Part shown: positions 51,992 through 61,605 of the stretch, piece by piece | Layout of the letters: each line of letters begins with the position of its first letter | Position numbering within the stretch: the stretch's first letter is position 1 | Assembly: GCA_916700875.1 (NCBI GenBank) | Contig: CAKAKS010000066.1 | Coordinates: forward strand, 35,741,490 to 35,805,489 | Reading direction: 5' to 3' | Length of the DNA: 64,000 nucleotides | Source: Sebastes aleutianus | Lineage: Eukaryota > Chordata > Actinopteri > Perciformes > Sebastidae | Notes under the pieces: model-generated | What the model saw: only the letters and a program-made list of their open reading frames with translations | Databases searched by the model: none | What the model was told of the DNA's origin: nothing | Translations under genes and position numbers: made by a program

Positions 51992-54900
51992 CTGAAGGCA
52001 AGAATGACACATTATTGAGTATATGTAAGATTAAATACTGGAATCATTTTTATTGGAGTATTACTTTACTTTTCATATGGGAATAAAAACGACAAATGAG
52101 GTGGGCGTGTGAAAAAGGAAGCTTTGCATTTCTTGTGTCTCTATTCTGGATCTTAAAGCAGCAGTGGGTAGAAATGGAGAAAATATGATTAAAAAAGTTA
52201 TTTTTATAAAACGGTCACTATATCCTGATAGTAGTACATGAAACAGGTAATCTGAAAAAAAATCATGATCCTTTGTGTCCTCCGGTGTCCTTCAGTGTTC
52301 CTAACGGCATCTGCAAGATTTCACAGACCGGAGGAAAACAAGCAGTCAGAGCTGATCTGGAGTGTGCTGTCCAGCTGCCGTCTATGAGAGCCACGAGTCA
52401 ATCACTCGCGAACTCCGATCAAACGGTCAAACTAGGCAGCGCTGATCAAATATGAATCAATATTCTGTTACGTTAATGCCTATTTCTCTCCTCAGATGTT
52501 TTCAGAATCATCTTGTAGTGCACGGTTTAGCTGTAAAATGAGAAAGTTTGTCGACAGCTATGTTGAGATCTGCTGAGGAAATACTAAGCAGCGCCCCACC
52601 AGCCGGAGCACAGCCAATAGGAACACTCTCTCTCTGAAATGACCTGTGATTGGCCAAAGTCTCACGTCACGTGCTAGATGTTTCTAAAATCAGAATCAGA
52701 ATGTTTGCAAGACAAACAGTATAATAACAAAAGAATATATAAAACGTTAGAATAAAATAAGAATACAAATTTACAATTTACAAAATAAGCTATAAACAAA
52801 AATAAACATGATATAAACAGATAGTGCAAATATTGAGAGTGTATGAGAGAGGGGGAGAGTCAGTGCCGGCCTGAAAACAGAGCCATGAGGAGGTGCAGAA
52901 GTCTAGTTTTCTGTCAGAGCACTTGAATTACAATATGCTGAAAGGTTATTATGGAATTTATGCCCAATGATGCCAAAAATATACTGACTACTGGAGCTTT
53001 AATGGATACCTTTTTTAGTGCTTCATCCGTCAGTTTGTCCTGGTTGCCCACATGCACCTTCACCAGCAGAGGGCAGTGTGTAGCCAAGGCAGACAAGGAC
53101 ATGTCACCAAGCTGCTTGCAGCGGTAAGCTGTGTACTTCTGCAGGCCTGGACAGTGTGAGGCCAGGGAGGACACACCATGGTCATGGACCCCTCTGCAAT
53201 CTGAGATATTAATCTCAGTCACATTCTGCCTCCGAGAGGCTATTTTCACCAGGAGATCATCGTTTACCTGGGGGACAGGTGAACACAAGGAGAGATGAAA
53301 GTCTGTAGAAACATTATAAAGGTTAAGGATAATGTACAAATGACAAGTCCCAAATATGATCCCAGGTGCAGTTCTATTAGTTCAGTTCATTTGGTCCGGA
53401 CCAATGGAAAAAAGCTACATTGTTGCATTTTAGTTCTGATCCGGTTCCTGTTCACACTGACTTTTTACAAACAAACCAGAGGAGTAAACATGAAGTTACC
53501 CAGACTGACAGGTAACTCATTGATTGAACAGTTTTGCCGATTGTCATCCTGCATCATCAGGACCCAAATGGGGAAATCAAATACCACTGACTGACAGAAG
53601 TTTATGCAACACTTTAATGCTTCTAGTGTTTATATTTATGTTCTATGATTAATAACTGATTATAAACATTATTACTATTATTAGACTGCAAATCGGCCAC
53701 ATGTTATGATGAATAATGGTAGAGACAGGACTGTACAAAAGCCCTTTTGCACGCTCCCAGATGACTGGTGCGAGAGCGCACAGACACATGTATGAGTCGT
53801 ATTACTGTGGGATCGCTGTCACACACTTTTTAATGATTATTATTATTATTATTTTAACTGACAAACTACAGGGAGTCAGGTACAAGCACAGCAGTTTTTA
53901 CAGCTTTTACCTATTAATCAGTGAAAATACCTGCGCTAACGTGCTTATATAGATGGCCTTAAATACAGATCAATGAGATCACTCCCTGAACAGATTCACA
54001 ATCAGCAGATGGATTTATTAGTAGTTTAGCTTTTGAAATCATGCTAAAATCACATATCTGTCAAACAATCCTGTGGTTGGTCCATTTGCTTTCACACCAC
54101 AAACGAACCGCACCAGAGTCTGCTTGGAGGTGAACTGAGACCCACCTTTTCAGGCGGTCTTGGTTTGGCTGTTTGGTCTGCACCAGGGTTCGATTGACAG
54201 CTTTCACACCAGCCCAAACGAACCATACTAACCGGGCAAACGGACCTGAGTTTGTTTTAACCGAACCAAACGAGTTAGGTGTGAAAGCACCCGTAGGCCT
54301 CATTTCAAGCCAGAGCATTAACTAAATGTCTAATGTGTAAAATGTGAGAAACTGAAAAGACAAAAGAGTGTACTGCTCTACTGTAAATAAAGAATCATTC
54401 CTAAAGATAGTGGAGTCTCTCTATGTGCTTACTTGTTGTAGGCCACTGAGGTCGATTTGCTTCCAGAACTGGAAGTCCAAGCAGAGGTCCCTCCAGTACT
54501 TACACACCAGAGAGGCACACAGACAGCGCTCCTTCACTGTTAAGTGGGAGAGCACCTGCAAGAAGGCAAAGACGATGTAATACACAAAGACAAATCCATT
54601 CAGCATGCACACTTCCAGTCTAGTAAAAGCCATTCAACAAAAACTCAGATGCTGTGGCTCAGTTGTCAAAGTATTTAGTATGTTAGCATTTTTCATTGTA
54701 CAATAAACACCAATTTATCTCTGACCTTAAGAAGGATGGAGGAAGGCAGGTGGTTGATACTTGAGTGATCAGCAGCGTCAGAACTTCTCGCCTGGCAGTC
54801 GTCATACTGATGCAGGCAGCAGGGGGACGAGTCTGAACTGTGGGGCAAATCAGCATGAAGACCCAACCCGCAGCAGCCATCAGCAGGTGAGGAGGAAGAG

Positions 54901-56634
54901 GAGGAGGCAGAGGAGGCAGAGGAGGCAGAGGAAGAAGAGGCGGAAGAGGAGGGAAGTGGACAGAGGGGAAGGTGGCAGTGGCCAGTTTCAGAGTTCGAGG
55001 CGGCTTCTCCCCCGCCTCCTCCCACTCCCCCGTTCTCCAGCCCTCCGTCAGGGGCAGCGAAGGCGCAGCGCGGCTGCTTACAGGGGGTGCACCTCTGCAC
55101 CTCTGAGCACTTCCTCTTACACACCTGCACCCAGAGACACACAGATCAACCAGGTGGAATCCCATTTTCTTCAGGCAAGTCAAGGCAGGTTTGACTGTAA
55201 AGCCTTTAAACACGATTGCAGTGTTGAAGAACCTTACACAGCCCACATTATGAAGAACATTCAATCAAAACAGCACCTTTAGGAGCTATTTATTTGTTGT
55301 TTTTGTTTGGTTTATGAATTGGGTAACACTGTGGGCACCCGCGGTTATATATGTAGGTAGGCAGATATAGGACCGGCATGCACCTGGGTAGGCCTATGGT
55401 TTTTTACCAGAGCAAGTGAGGCAGCGAACGCCATGATTTCTCTGTTTGCTTGCTTGTTTTTGGATGAATAAATCACAAGAAACACAGAAGCTTTGTATGG
55501 ACTATGGACTTTTTTGCCTGCATATACCACATACCCATGGTGCGTCAGTGGCCCTTTGATTTAAGTTTCATTTTTCTGTTTTTTTTTTTTAAATGTTGCT
55601 TCAAGTGTGATGTTTGACTTGTGACTCCAGCAATTCTGCTATTACATCCTGAGAACACAAAAAACCCACTGTGTAATGTTTCACTATAAAACACTTGGAC
55701 TTCTGTTTAAGCTTTCAGCTGATTTGAATGGATTTTTGTTACATACTATAAGAAACAGTTGGGCTGCCCTTATTCAGTTACGGTATTGGTCAGCAAACAC
55801 ATTTTAGTTGATAAAAGTCAATGATAGTTTTTAATGATCATTAGCCACTGCCAGAAGTGTTTGTCAGTGGTGTAAATCATCATTTTTCACAAATATTCTT
55901 TGGTTTTAATAAGATTTTAGGAGATCCTTCCGCATGACTGCATTCATCTGGGGAAGGACTTTTGGAAAAATAATTTATCCGTCAGAATCCTATGGCTACT
56001 TACTAGTAACCTTTCTTAGACGGCCTTATGAACCATTAGCAGCAGCACTGGTAAATCATGGCTGTTAAGGCCATCTGTACAGACTTGGATCTATGCTGAA
56101 TCTTCACCATCTACAACGTTTGGTACTGTTGGTGCAGCTACCTACCATCTCAGTGTAGTCACTGGTGCAGCCAGGCACAGGTACAGGTATGGGCACGGTC
56201 ACAGACACCCCAGCGGTTCGGAACAACACTGGTGGTGGAATGAGTTTGGCAGGAACAGCTGATAAAAGGCTCCTCCCTTGGCCCTCCCAGATAGCCAGCT
56301 CCCGCGGTGACAACAGGAACTTGGAGCAGTCCTCAGGAGATGCGAGTGTTGCGTATCGTTCGGCGAGCTTTGAGGCAGCAGCTGCTCCGATGCCAACTCC
56401 ACCCACACCGGGAACACTGATTCCTGTGATGCTGTTGCGACGGCACACGCTGCCGTTGGCACCGGCCTCCAAATGGTCGCTGTCGTCGTCAAGACCGCTG
56501 CTATTGCTGTGGACAATGAAGCAGAGCATGCAAGGCAGCTGCAGGAAACAGTTCCTCTTCTTCTTCTTCCTGTGATGCAACTTGCGCGTCCTTTTCTTCA
56601 GGCGGTAACCATTTTTCGAGAGAAGATGGCCCAT
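51860..56634 (-). CDS. fbxl17: F-box and leucine-rich repeat protein 17, coding exons 1-5 (3' part outside the window)
   Basis: Substrate receptor of an SCF (SKP1-CUL1-F-box) ubiquitin ligase. In mammals FBXL17 is known for dimerisation quality control of BTB proteins. Exons (minus strand): 56634-56146, 55124-54726, 54555-54433, 53267-53010 and 51991-51860. All have AG/GT borders and lengths divisible by three, giving 467 in-frame codons. The N-terminus MGHLLSK and PCMLCFIVHS match the conserved vertebrate start. Residues 164-183 carry CTPCKQPRC and 222-242 are Ser/Ala-rich. The F-box spans about 286-333 (INHLPSSILLK joined to VLSHLTVKERC and CKYWRDLCLDFQFWKQ). LRRs run from 338 to 467, ending QENKL. 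Human FBXL17 has about 700 residues, so roughly the last third (LRRs and C-terminus) is missing and presumably lies to the left. The start is supported by the conserved N-terminus, although -3 is T. Confidence 0.95.
52153..53002 (+). mobile_element. TTAA MITE family 1 copy in fbxl17 intron 4, with nested retro-tail
   Basis: It begins TTAAAGCAGCAGTGGGTAGA and ends ACTACTGGAGCTTTAA, with TTAA at both ends, like the copy at 3554-4437. A retrotransposon 3' end (about 52688-52868) is inserted into it. The right end is seven bases from the splice donor of exon 4. Confidence 0.85.
52688..52868 (-). mobile_element. 5'-truncated retrotransposon 3' tail
   Basis: Read on the minus strand it is T-rich, non-coding and ends in tandem CTGATT (GCAAACATTCTGATTCTGAT), a typical 3' tail of fish non-LTR elements. 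It interrupts MITE family 1 sequence present in the other copies. The source family was not identified. Confidence 0.55.
53010..53267 (-). CDS. fbxl17: fbxl17 coding exon 4 (LRRs)
   Basis: The acceptor is CTGTCCCCCAG; 86 codons in phase 0, residues 338-423. LRR signatures are INISDCRGVHDHGVSSLASH, TAYRCKQLGDMSLSALATHC and VHVGNQDKLTDEALKK. The donor is GTATCCA, weak because +5 is C. A MITE begins seven bases into the intron. If the intron were retained, the frame would add 31 codons before a stop at 52914. Confidence 0.95.
53370..54296. mobile_element. hAT-like repeat in fbxl17 intron 3
   Basis: The left part (TTCAGTTCATTTGGTCCGGA) and right part (AACCGAACCAAACGAG, GTTAGGTGTGAAAGCACCC) resemble a common fish repeat with GGTCCGGACC and CGAACC motifs and GGTGTGAAAGCACCC ends. 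No exact target duplication was found, so boundaries are rough. It lies between coding exons 3 and 4. Confidence 0.45.
54433..54555 (-). CDS. fbxl17: fbxl17 coding exon 3 (F-box core)
   Basis: The acceptor is TTCTTGCAG and the donor GTAAGC; 41 codons in phase 0, residues 297-337. It holds most of the SKP1-binding F-box (LSHLTVKERCLCASLVCKYW, then RDLCLDFQFWKQIDLS), nearly identical to the mammalian sequence as remembered. Confidence 0.95.
54726..55124 (-). CDS. fbxl17: fbxl17 coding exon 2
   Basis: The acceptor is GGGTGCAG (AG at 55126-55125) and the donor GTCAGA follows 54726; phase 0 on both sides. It encodes residues 164-296: the VCKRK/CTPCKQPRC block shared with mammals, a Gly tract, a Ser/Ala run (residues 222-242) from imperfect trinucleotide repeats, a Cys-rich stretch and the start of the F-box (INHLPSSILLK). 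Confidence 0.92.
55125..56145 (-). other. fbxl17: fbxl17 intron 1 (between coding exons 1 and 2)
   Basis: Bounded by donor GTAGGT (56145) and acceptor GCAG (55125). No repeat or gene was recognised inside. Confidence 0.7.
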
Positions 56635-56654
56635 ATAGATGATTCAAGGAAACT
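56146..56654 (-). CDS. fbxl17: fbxl17 coding exon 1 with short 5' UTR
   Basis: The ATG is at 56634-56632 and coding residues 1-163 end at 56146, before donor GTAGGT. A pyrimidine-rich acceptor (TGTTTGTTCTAG, AG at 56656-56655) lies 20 bases before the ATG, so the exon probably starts at 56654 and a non-coding exon lies upstream. Encodes the Lys/Arg-rich N-terminus (KKRTRKLHHRKKKKR) and PCMLCFIVHS, then a Gly/Ala-rich disordered linker (GVGGVGIGAAAASKLAERYA). Confidence 0.9.
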
Positions 56655-56656
56655 CT

Positions 56657-58869
56657 AGAACAAACAGGAGGCAAATCATTGGTAAATATATTATTCAGGA
56701 ATATTCTAAGGACTTTGAGGATCACAGTAGTGCAGGACTGGGAATCAGCGTTGGTTTTGTATTGGTGTCAATTCAATACCTGAGTTCTGGTACCAATACC
56801 AAAACAAGGCTTTTTTTCAGCGCCTTACTTTTAAACCCTTTTCTTGTTCATTTAACAAAACAAGACAAATATCTCAAACACGGCAGGATTTAATGTTGTC
56901 TTAACACAAGCAACCATACAAGAACTTTTCTAGATATAAAACCTAACATGGCAAAAGTTGTCCGTTAAGTCAGTGAATATCTATTAAAAGAGTACGTAAA
57001 CAAGATCTGACAAAGCATTCGATTACACAAAAAGTACTGAGTTTCAGTCAACCCTTCAGTAGTGTGGTGGTGAAAAAGAGCAGCCTCACGTATCCTAAAA
57101 ATATACATTGAAACAATAATTTTAAAACTATTTTTTAATGTAGCAAAAGAAATATTTGAATGTTAATATCAACATATAATAGAGACCTGCGTCAACAAAT
57201 AGGGGAAATGGTAAAGTTGGTGGTAAAAATGAATATAGTGTGTATATATAAATACATAAGAACTATCGCAGTATTCCACATCATTTTCCCTTGCTATTCT
57301 ACTTGGAACAAAGCAAATTCTCTCTTTGTGTTTCCCCGTAGAGAGTAATTTTGCTGAGCTGGAAGAGTAGTAGGGGTGTAACGATACATCGATAAGGATC
57401 GTTATATGGATTGAATGATCAACGATCCAATATCCCCGATGCAACGTGAAAACATTAGTATTGTCATCTTTAAGATATGCCTTTATTTTGAAATTCCCAT
57501 GGCACGTCTGTGTCACCATTTCCATCCAATTCCTTCCTAAACATTCAAATAGTACTTAAATGTGGCACTTTATAGTGAACAGCAGGAGGTCTATTTTTAT
57601 TCTTTTTATTAAAAAAATAATTTTAAATGTCTGGAAGAGCCCATGTCAAATCATATTTTAGTTTTTTTTTGTGAGTTGATATAAATGTAACTGATAGTGT
57701 TAAATGTTCATAATGATCGCAGGCCCCTGAATTGAAACGAATCAAAATCGTAGCGTGGCAGACTTTTTGATATCAGCAAATATCATATTGTTGTCCAAAT
57801 GATCGATTAGAATATTATATCGTGAAGAAACTAGCAATTTACACCCCTAAGGAATAGTAACACAAAGAGGATTTTTCATACTAAAAAGACTGTAATTTCC
57901 GGAGCTACACACTTGATTTGCCTGACTCAGACTGCTGTAGTCTCATATTATCTTCAGCTAAACTTCCGAAGGCATTATTGCACAGAACAACGACGGTGGA
58001 TACTGTCCCCCATTTCTGACATTGGAATCATGTTAGAAAGAGATTCCTCCACAACCAGTATGGACAAAAGCAACAATTACAGCAACCAATAACTTAGTGT
58101 ACATAATGACATGCGAGTATAGTATCATGATAGACCTGAGAGAAAAATGTGAGTCAAGGACAAGCAAGAGATAAGTTTCTATATATATATATATATATAT
58201 AATACTAATACTATGTAATATAATACTGAAACAGTTGGGAACATATATGATGCTGAAAATAGACTGATGGTAGTTAACACTGTCTTTACACTCTTATCCC
58301 CATGTAGTACACATTACTACAGTGCACACCGCCATCCTAGCTTGGTATTATAATGAAATAATGTCATATTTCGAGTGTAAACTAAGCCTAAACCTACAGT
58401 ATATCAAGCAACAAAGGAGTAGCAAGCGTTATAGCCATGCTGTAGAAACCATTTGACTTGTATTCACGTTATTTGTATGGTGAATCCATCACTTGTCACA
58501 TGTTAACATCCTGATTGTGTTTCCTACGGTAGAGTACTAAAGAGCAGATGTGTTCCTGTCATACTAAAGCTCATCAAGGACCCAGCAACGATGCATCGTC
58601 TGGTTGCAGCCCAATGACAAGATGTAAACATTGAACAGGTGGCCATTTGTTTAGCATAACGTTACACACACACACACACAGAGAGAGAGATAGTAGTGTT
58701 TACGTGACTGGGGTTGTGTCTGGACAGGTTTCTGTTTAATCTAACAACCTATTGACCCCCTGCTGTAGAGAAGAGGAGCCGGTTAACGGTCCAGTGCTAA
58801 CCCAATGAAGCAGCCTAGCTTGCTCCATCACTACCATGCTAAGTTAGCTGTAGCTGAAACATCTCTCAC
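56657..58869 (-). other. fbxl17: Probable fbxl17 5' intron
   Basis: Lies between the acceptor before the coding start and a strong minus-strand donor (GAAGTG then GTGAGA) at 58870/58869. It contains the hAT-like MITE at 57371-57849 and short AT arrays (58180-58202). No coding sequence was recognised. Confidence 0.5.
57371..57849. mobile_element. hAT-like MITE, TAGGGGTGTAACGAT family, second copy
   Basis: The left end is TAGGGGTGTAACGATACATC. The right end, reverse-complemented, is TAGGGGTGTAAATTGCTAG. Flanking 8-mers AAGAGTAG and AGGAATAG agree at 6 of 8 positions, a decayed target duplication. Same family as 732-1719, but about half its length. Confidence 0.75.
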
Positions 58870-59100
58870 CACTTCACACGGTGCTCCCACACTCCGCACG
58901 GTGCTCGCATATTACTGCTCTGCTGCACGGCCGAGAGAAGTGCTGACAAGTCCCGGCAGTAGAGAAGACGTGCTATGGAACTAGCGGAGTGTTTCCCCAA
59001 CCAGTGGCAGCTCTGGCTCTGCTGCTCTGAGGCTGCTGCTCTGAGGCTGGAGGAGCTGGAGGAGCTGGAGGACAACACTTCCGCACCGAGAGGGCAGCGG
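58870..59100 (-). promoter_or_regulatory. fbxl17: Likely fbxl17 promoter/non-coding first exon
   Basis: A CpG- and GC-enriched island with a good donor (GTGAGA) at its left border on the minus strand, matching the orphan acceptor at 56656. A 5' non-coding exon spliced to 56654 is inferred. The transcription start is not resolved and the right border is a guess. Confidence 0.4.
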
Positions 59101-60420
59101 GATGGAAGCCGACGAGGCCGATTCGTAATTCGTCATGGGGGCTGGATCTGGATGAAGCTGCCTGCTGCCTGCTGCCTGCTGCAGGCTACAGGGCCTTGTG
59201 GGAGAAGTGAAGCTGAGAGTAACTTTGGCTCAAGTTTGGAGAAGTCGACGGTACCAAGAATAAATGCTCTAATAAATACATTAGGAATTGCATACAAGCT
59301 GTAACTCTGCCTCCAGGAAAATTCATTTGGGACTAGCTTTATGGAGAAATTAATTGGCAGAAAATGTGGCTAGTTGGGGACAATTTTTTCCTTTGTAATA
59401 AAGTTATAGAAGTTTCCTTTAAAATTTTGCATCACATACATCCAGCAAAAAAAGACATTGGAGATTTAGAATTAATATTGAGTACTTTCTGTGAACTATA
59501 AGAAGAAACAGTATGTCATTTAATTTATCAGTGTACAGTATGTATACCAGAATATTTTGGCTGGATTCTGAACATTATTTAAGAAGGAAAACTGGGCAAA
59601 CAATTCAATTTCAGGAAAAGGATATTCTTATGTGTTTTTAAGGTAATGAGAAGGGAAAAGATTTTGTGTTTTTTGTACAGTTAATTCTATTTTGGGGGAA
59701 ATTCCACATACACAAGAAGAGACGGGCAGACTCCAAAACTAATTATGATTTTTTTTTATCAAGAACTGAGACAATTTGGCACCACGATAAGAAGCATTAA
59801 GAAATAGAAGGCAATCAAAAATAACTATGTGTTTGATCAATTTATTATGGACCAATGAGAATCTATTCTGATTTTGTATTACTTTTTCTATATATAGATG
59901 TATTGCTTTTATTGTTGTTGTTTTTTTAATGTACCCCTGGCATGAGCATCTTTTGTATGAATATATTGTTATTGTATTTATATTTTCTCAAAATTAAAAC
60001 TTTGGCTCAAGCAGGCCTATCTAGGACCACTTTGAGCATGATCATATTTTTTTACATTTGAGACTTTTGCATTGATGATTACATTCCAGTCTTTGTCCCA
60101 GATCCAAATGTTTATTTGTTTCAAAGACACCCCAAACCCCCAAAGCATTACCAACAAGGAAAAGTGGGCAGCTACCCAAAGGCCCCCAGGTTGGGGTTAT
60201 TAGATGAGTTGTAAAATTTGTAAAAAGTTGTAAAATTTTGTATAAAACTCCCTTTTTATGTGTCTTGGTTAGGGACCCTGTATTAATGTTTTAATAGGCT
60301 ACCTTTATTATTTCAGTTGATAATACATGGTGCATATTTCTAATTAAATTTGATGATGTCACTAGGTTTGTCTTGGTTTGGACTTCAGACTTCAAAAGTT
60401 TAACAGAAAGCCTGCATTAC

Positions 60421-60425
<5 letters not shown>

Positions 60426-60483
<58 letters not shown>
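60426..60483. repeat. (GT)n microsatellite
   Basis: About 29 GT units in the intergenic region. Confidence 0.97.
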
Positions 60484-60486
<3 letters not shown>

Positions 60487-61280
60487 GAGACAGGGAAATA
60501 TGGAAGATGCTGTTGAGCTGCATTATAGGAAAGGCAGACTCAAGTGTTTTGGGGGTTTGACCAGCCCATTCTTATTCCCAGGGCGTCAAATACCAACACT
60601 TTGTCACGGCCGTCGGCGTTAGATACCAACGCACAAGACACCCTTTAGCGTCTGTATGTAATGCACCAGGCTTTCTATTAACTATAATGTAAATCCATCA
60701 GCATCAATATAAACACTCAGGGAAAGTGCGCCGGGAGTGTGGTGACCTATAAAGAGCAAAAAGACACACACCGGAAGGACGGGAGGGGAGTTGGATGGGT
60801 TCAACACACACAAGGCTTTCATCCAGCCAGGAGCCCGCTGTTAGCGTTCACAACATTCACTTTCATTTTCACTAATGTAGTTTTAAGCCCAACCATGTAG
60901 TTTTTTCCTAAACCTAACTATAGTGGTTTTATTGTCTGAACCAAAGCATGTGTTTTTGTTAAATTCACAACATTAAGCACGTGTTCACTGTGACTGGAAA
61001 GTGACACAGAGGGGTCTGACAAAGCGTCAGTATATGACGAGTTGGCGAGTTTATCTTTAAATGTATTTAATCTGCACAACAAGTCAATTTTATTTATATA
61101 GCTCAATATAGCAAATCACAAATTTGCCTCTTGGGGCAAATGGGCTGTTGTTGTTGCACTGATGTCAATTTATGTTCTGCATCGAATATTATTTATATTC
61201 TAATTTTATTATTAAAATATGATTAACTATTAATATCTACTACTTTACTTTGCTGTTCACTTTACAGTGACATTTTATGT

Positions 61281-61281
61281 C

Positions 61282-61325
<44 letters not shown>
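61281..61325 (+). repeat. (CT)n(CA)n microsatellite upstream of prxl2c
   Basis: A short CT run and about 17 CA units, ending 97 bases before the prxl2c ATG. It is therefore in the promoter or 5' UTR. Confidence 0.95.
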
Positions 61326-61329
<4 letters not shown>

Positions 61330-61422
61330 ATGGGCGTGTGGATTTGCAGCCACCAGCTTCTTCAAGGCTGAACGGCAACTCCCAAAATAGTAAAGCGACT
61401 TCGGGAAGCCTCAGAAAAAAAG

Positions 61423-61605
61423 ATGGCTGAAGCGGTTTCACCCATAACTCGACAAGTAACGAAAGAAGATGAGGAAAGCGGGAGCCCTGCTGTCCATTAT
61501 CATCTAGAAGACGTCGAAGACTGTCTAATTTACGACCGGCATGGAGTCTCCGTTCCGTTCAGGAAATTATATCAAGACAGGAAATCGGTCCTAATTTTCG
61601 TGCGG
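61423..61605 (+). CDS. prxl2c: prxl2c exon 1
   Basis: Residues 1-61, from MAEAVSPITRQ to VLIFVR; donor GTAGGG. The first beta strand of the thioredoxin fold ends at the junction just before the CxxC exon. Confidence 0.93.

Larger units (their letters stand above)
59101..61422. other. Intergenic region between divergent fbxl17 and prxl2c
   Basis: Contains AT-rich sequence (59330-60010), (GT)n at 60426-60483, a possible dispersed repeat at about 61080-61141 (AGTCAATTTTATTTATATAG and GCCTCTTGGGGCAAATG) and a CT/CA array before prxl2c. No gene recognised. Confidence 0.45.

Noticed and set aside
53370..54296. Possible alternative fbxl17 exon in intron 3
   Set aside because: Open frames here follow repeat sequence with CGAACC motifs; no LRR or F-box residues and no suitable splice phase.
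54761..55282. 173-codon plus-strand frame rich in Arg
   Set aside because: Antisense shadow of fbxl17 exon 2, whose Ser/Ala repeats read as Arg/Lys on the other strand.
56165..56575. 136-codon plus-strand frame
   Set aside because: Antisense shadow of fbxl17 coding exon 1.
58975..59304. Plus-strand frame of 109 codons near the fbxl17 5' region
   Set aside because: Leu/Glu repeats come from GGAGCTGGA repeats; no family resemblance and no splice context. It overlaps the likely promoter of the opposite-strand gene.
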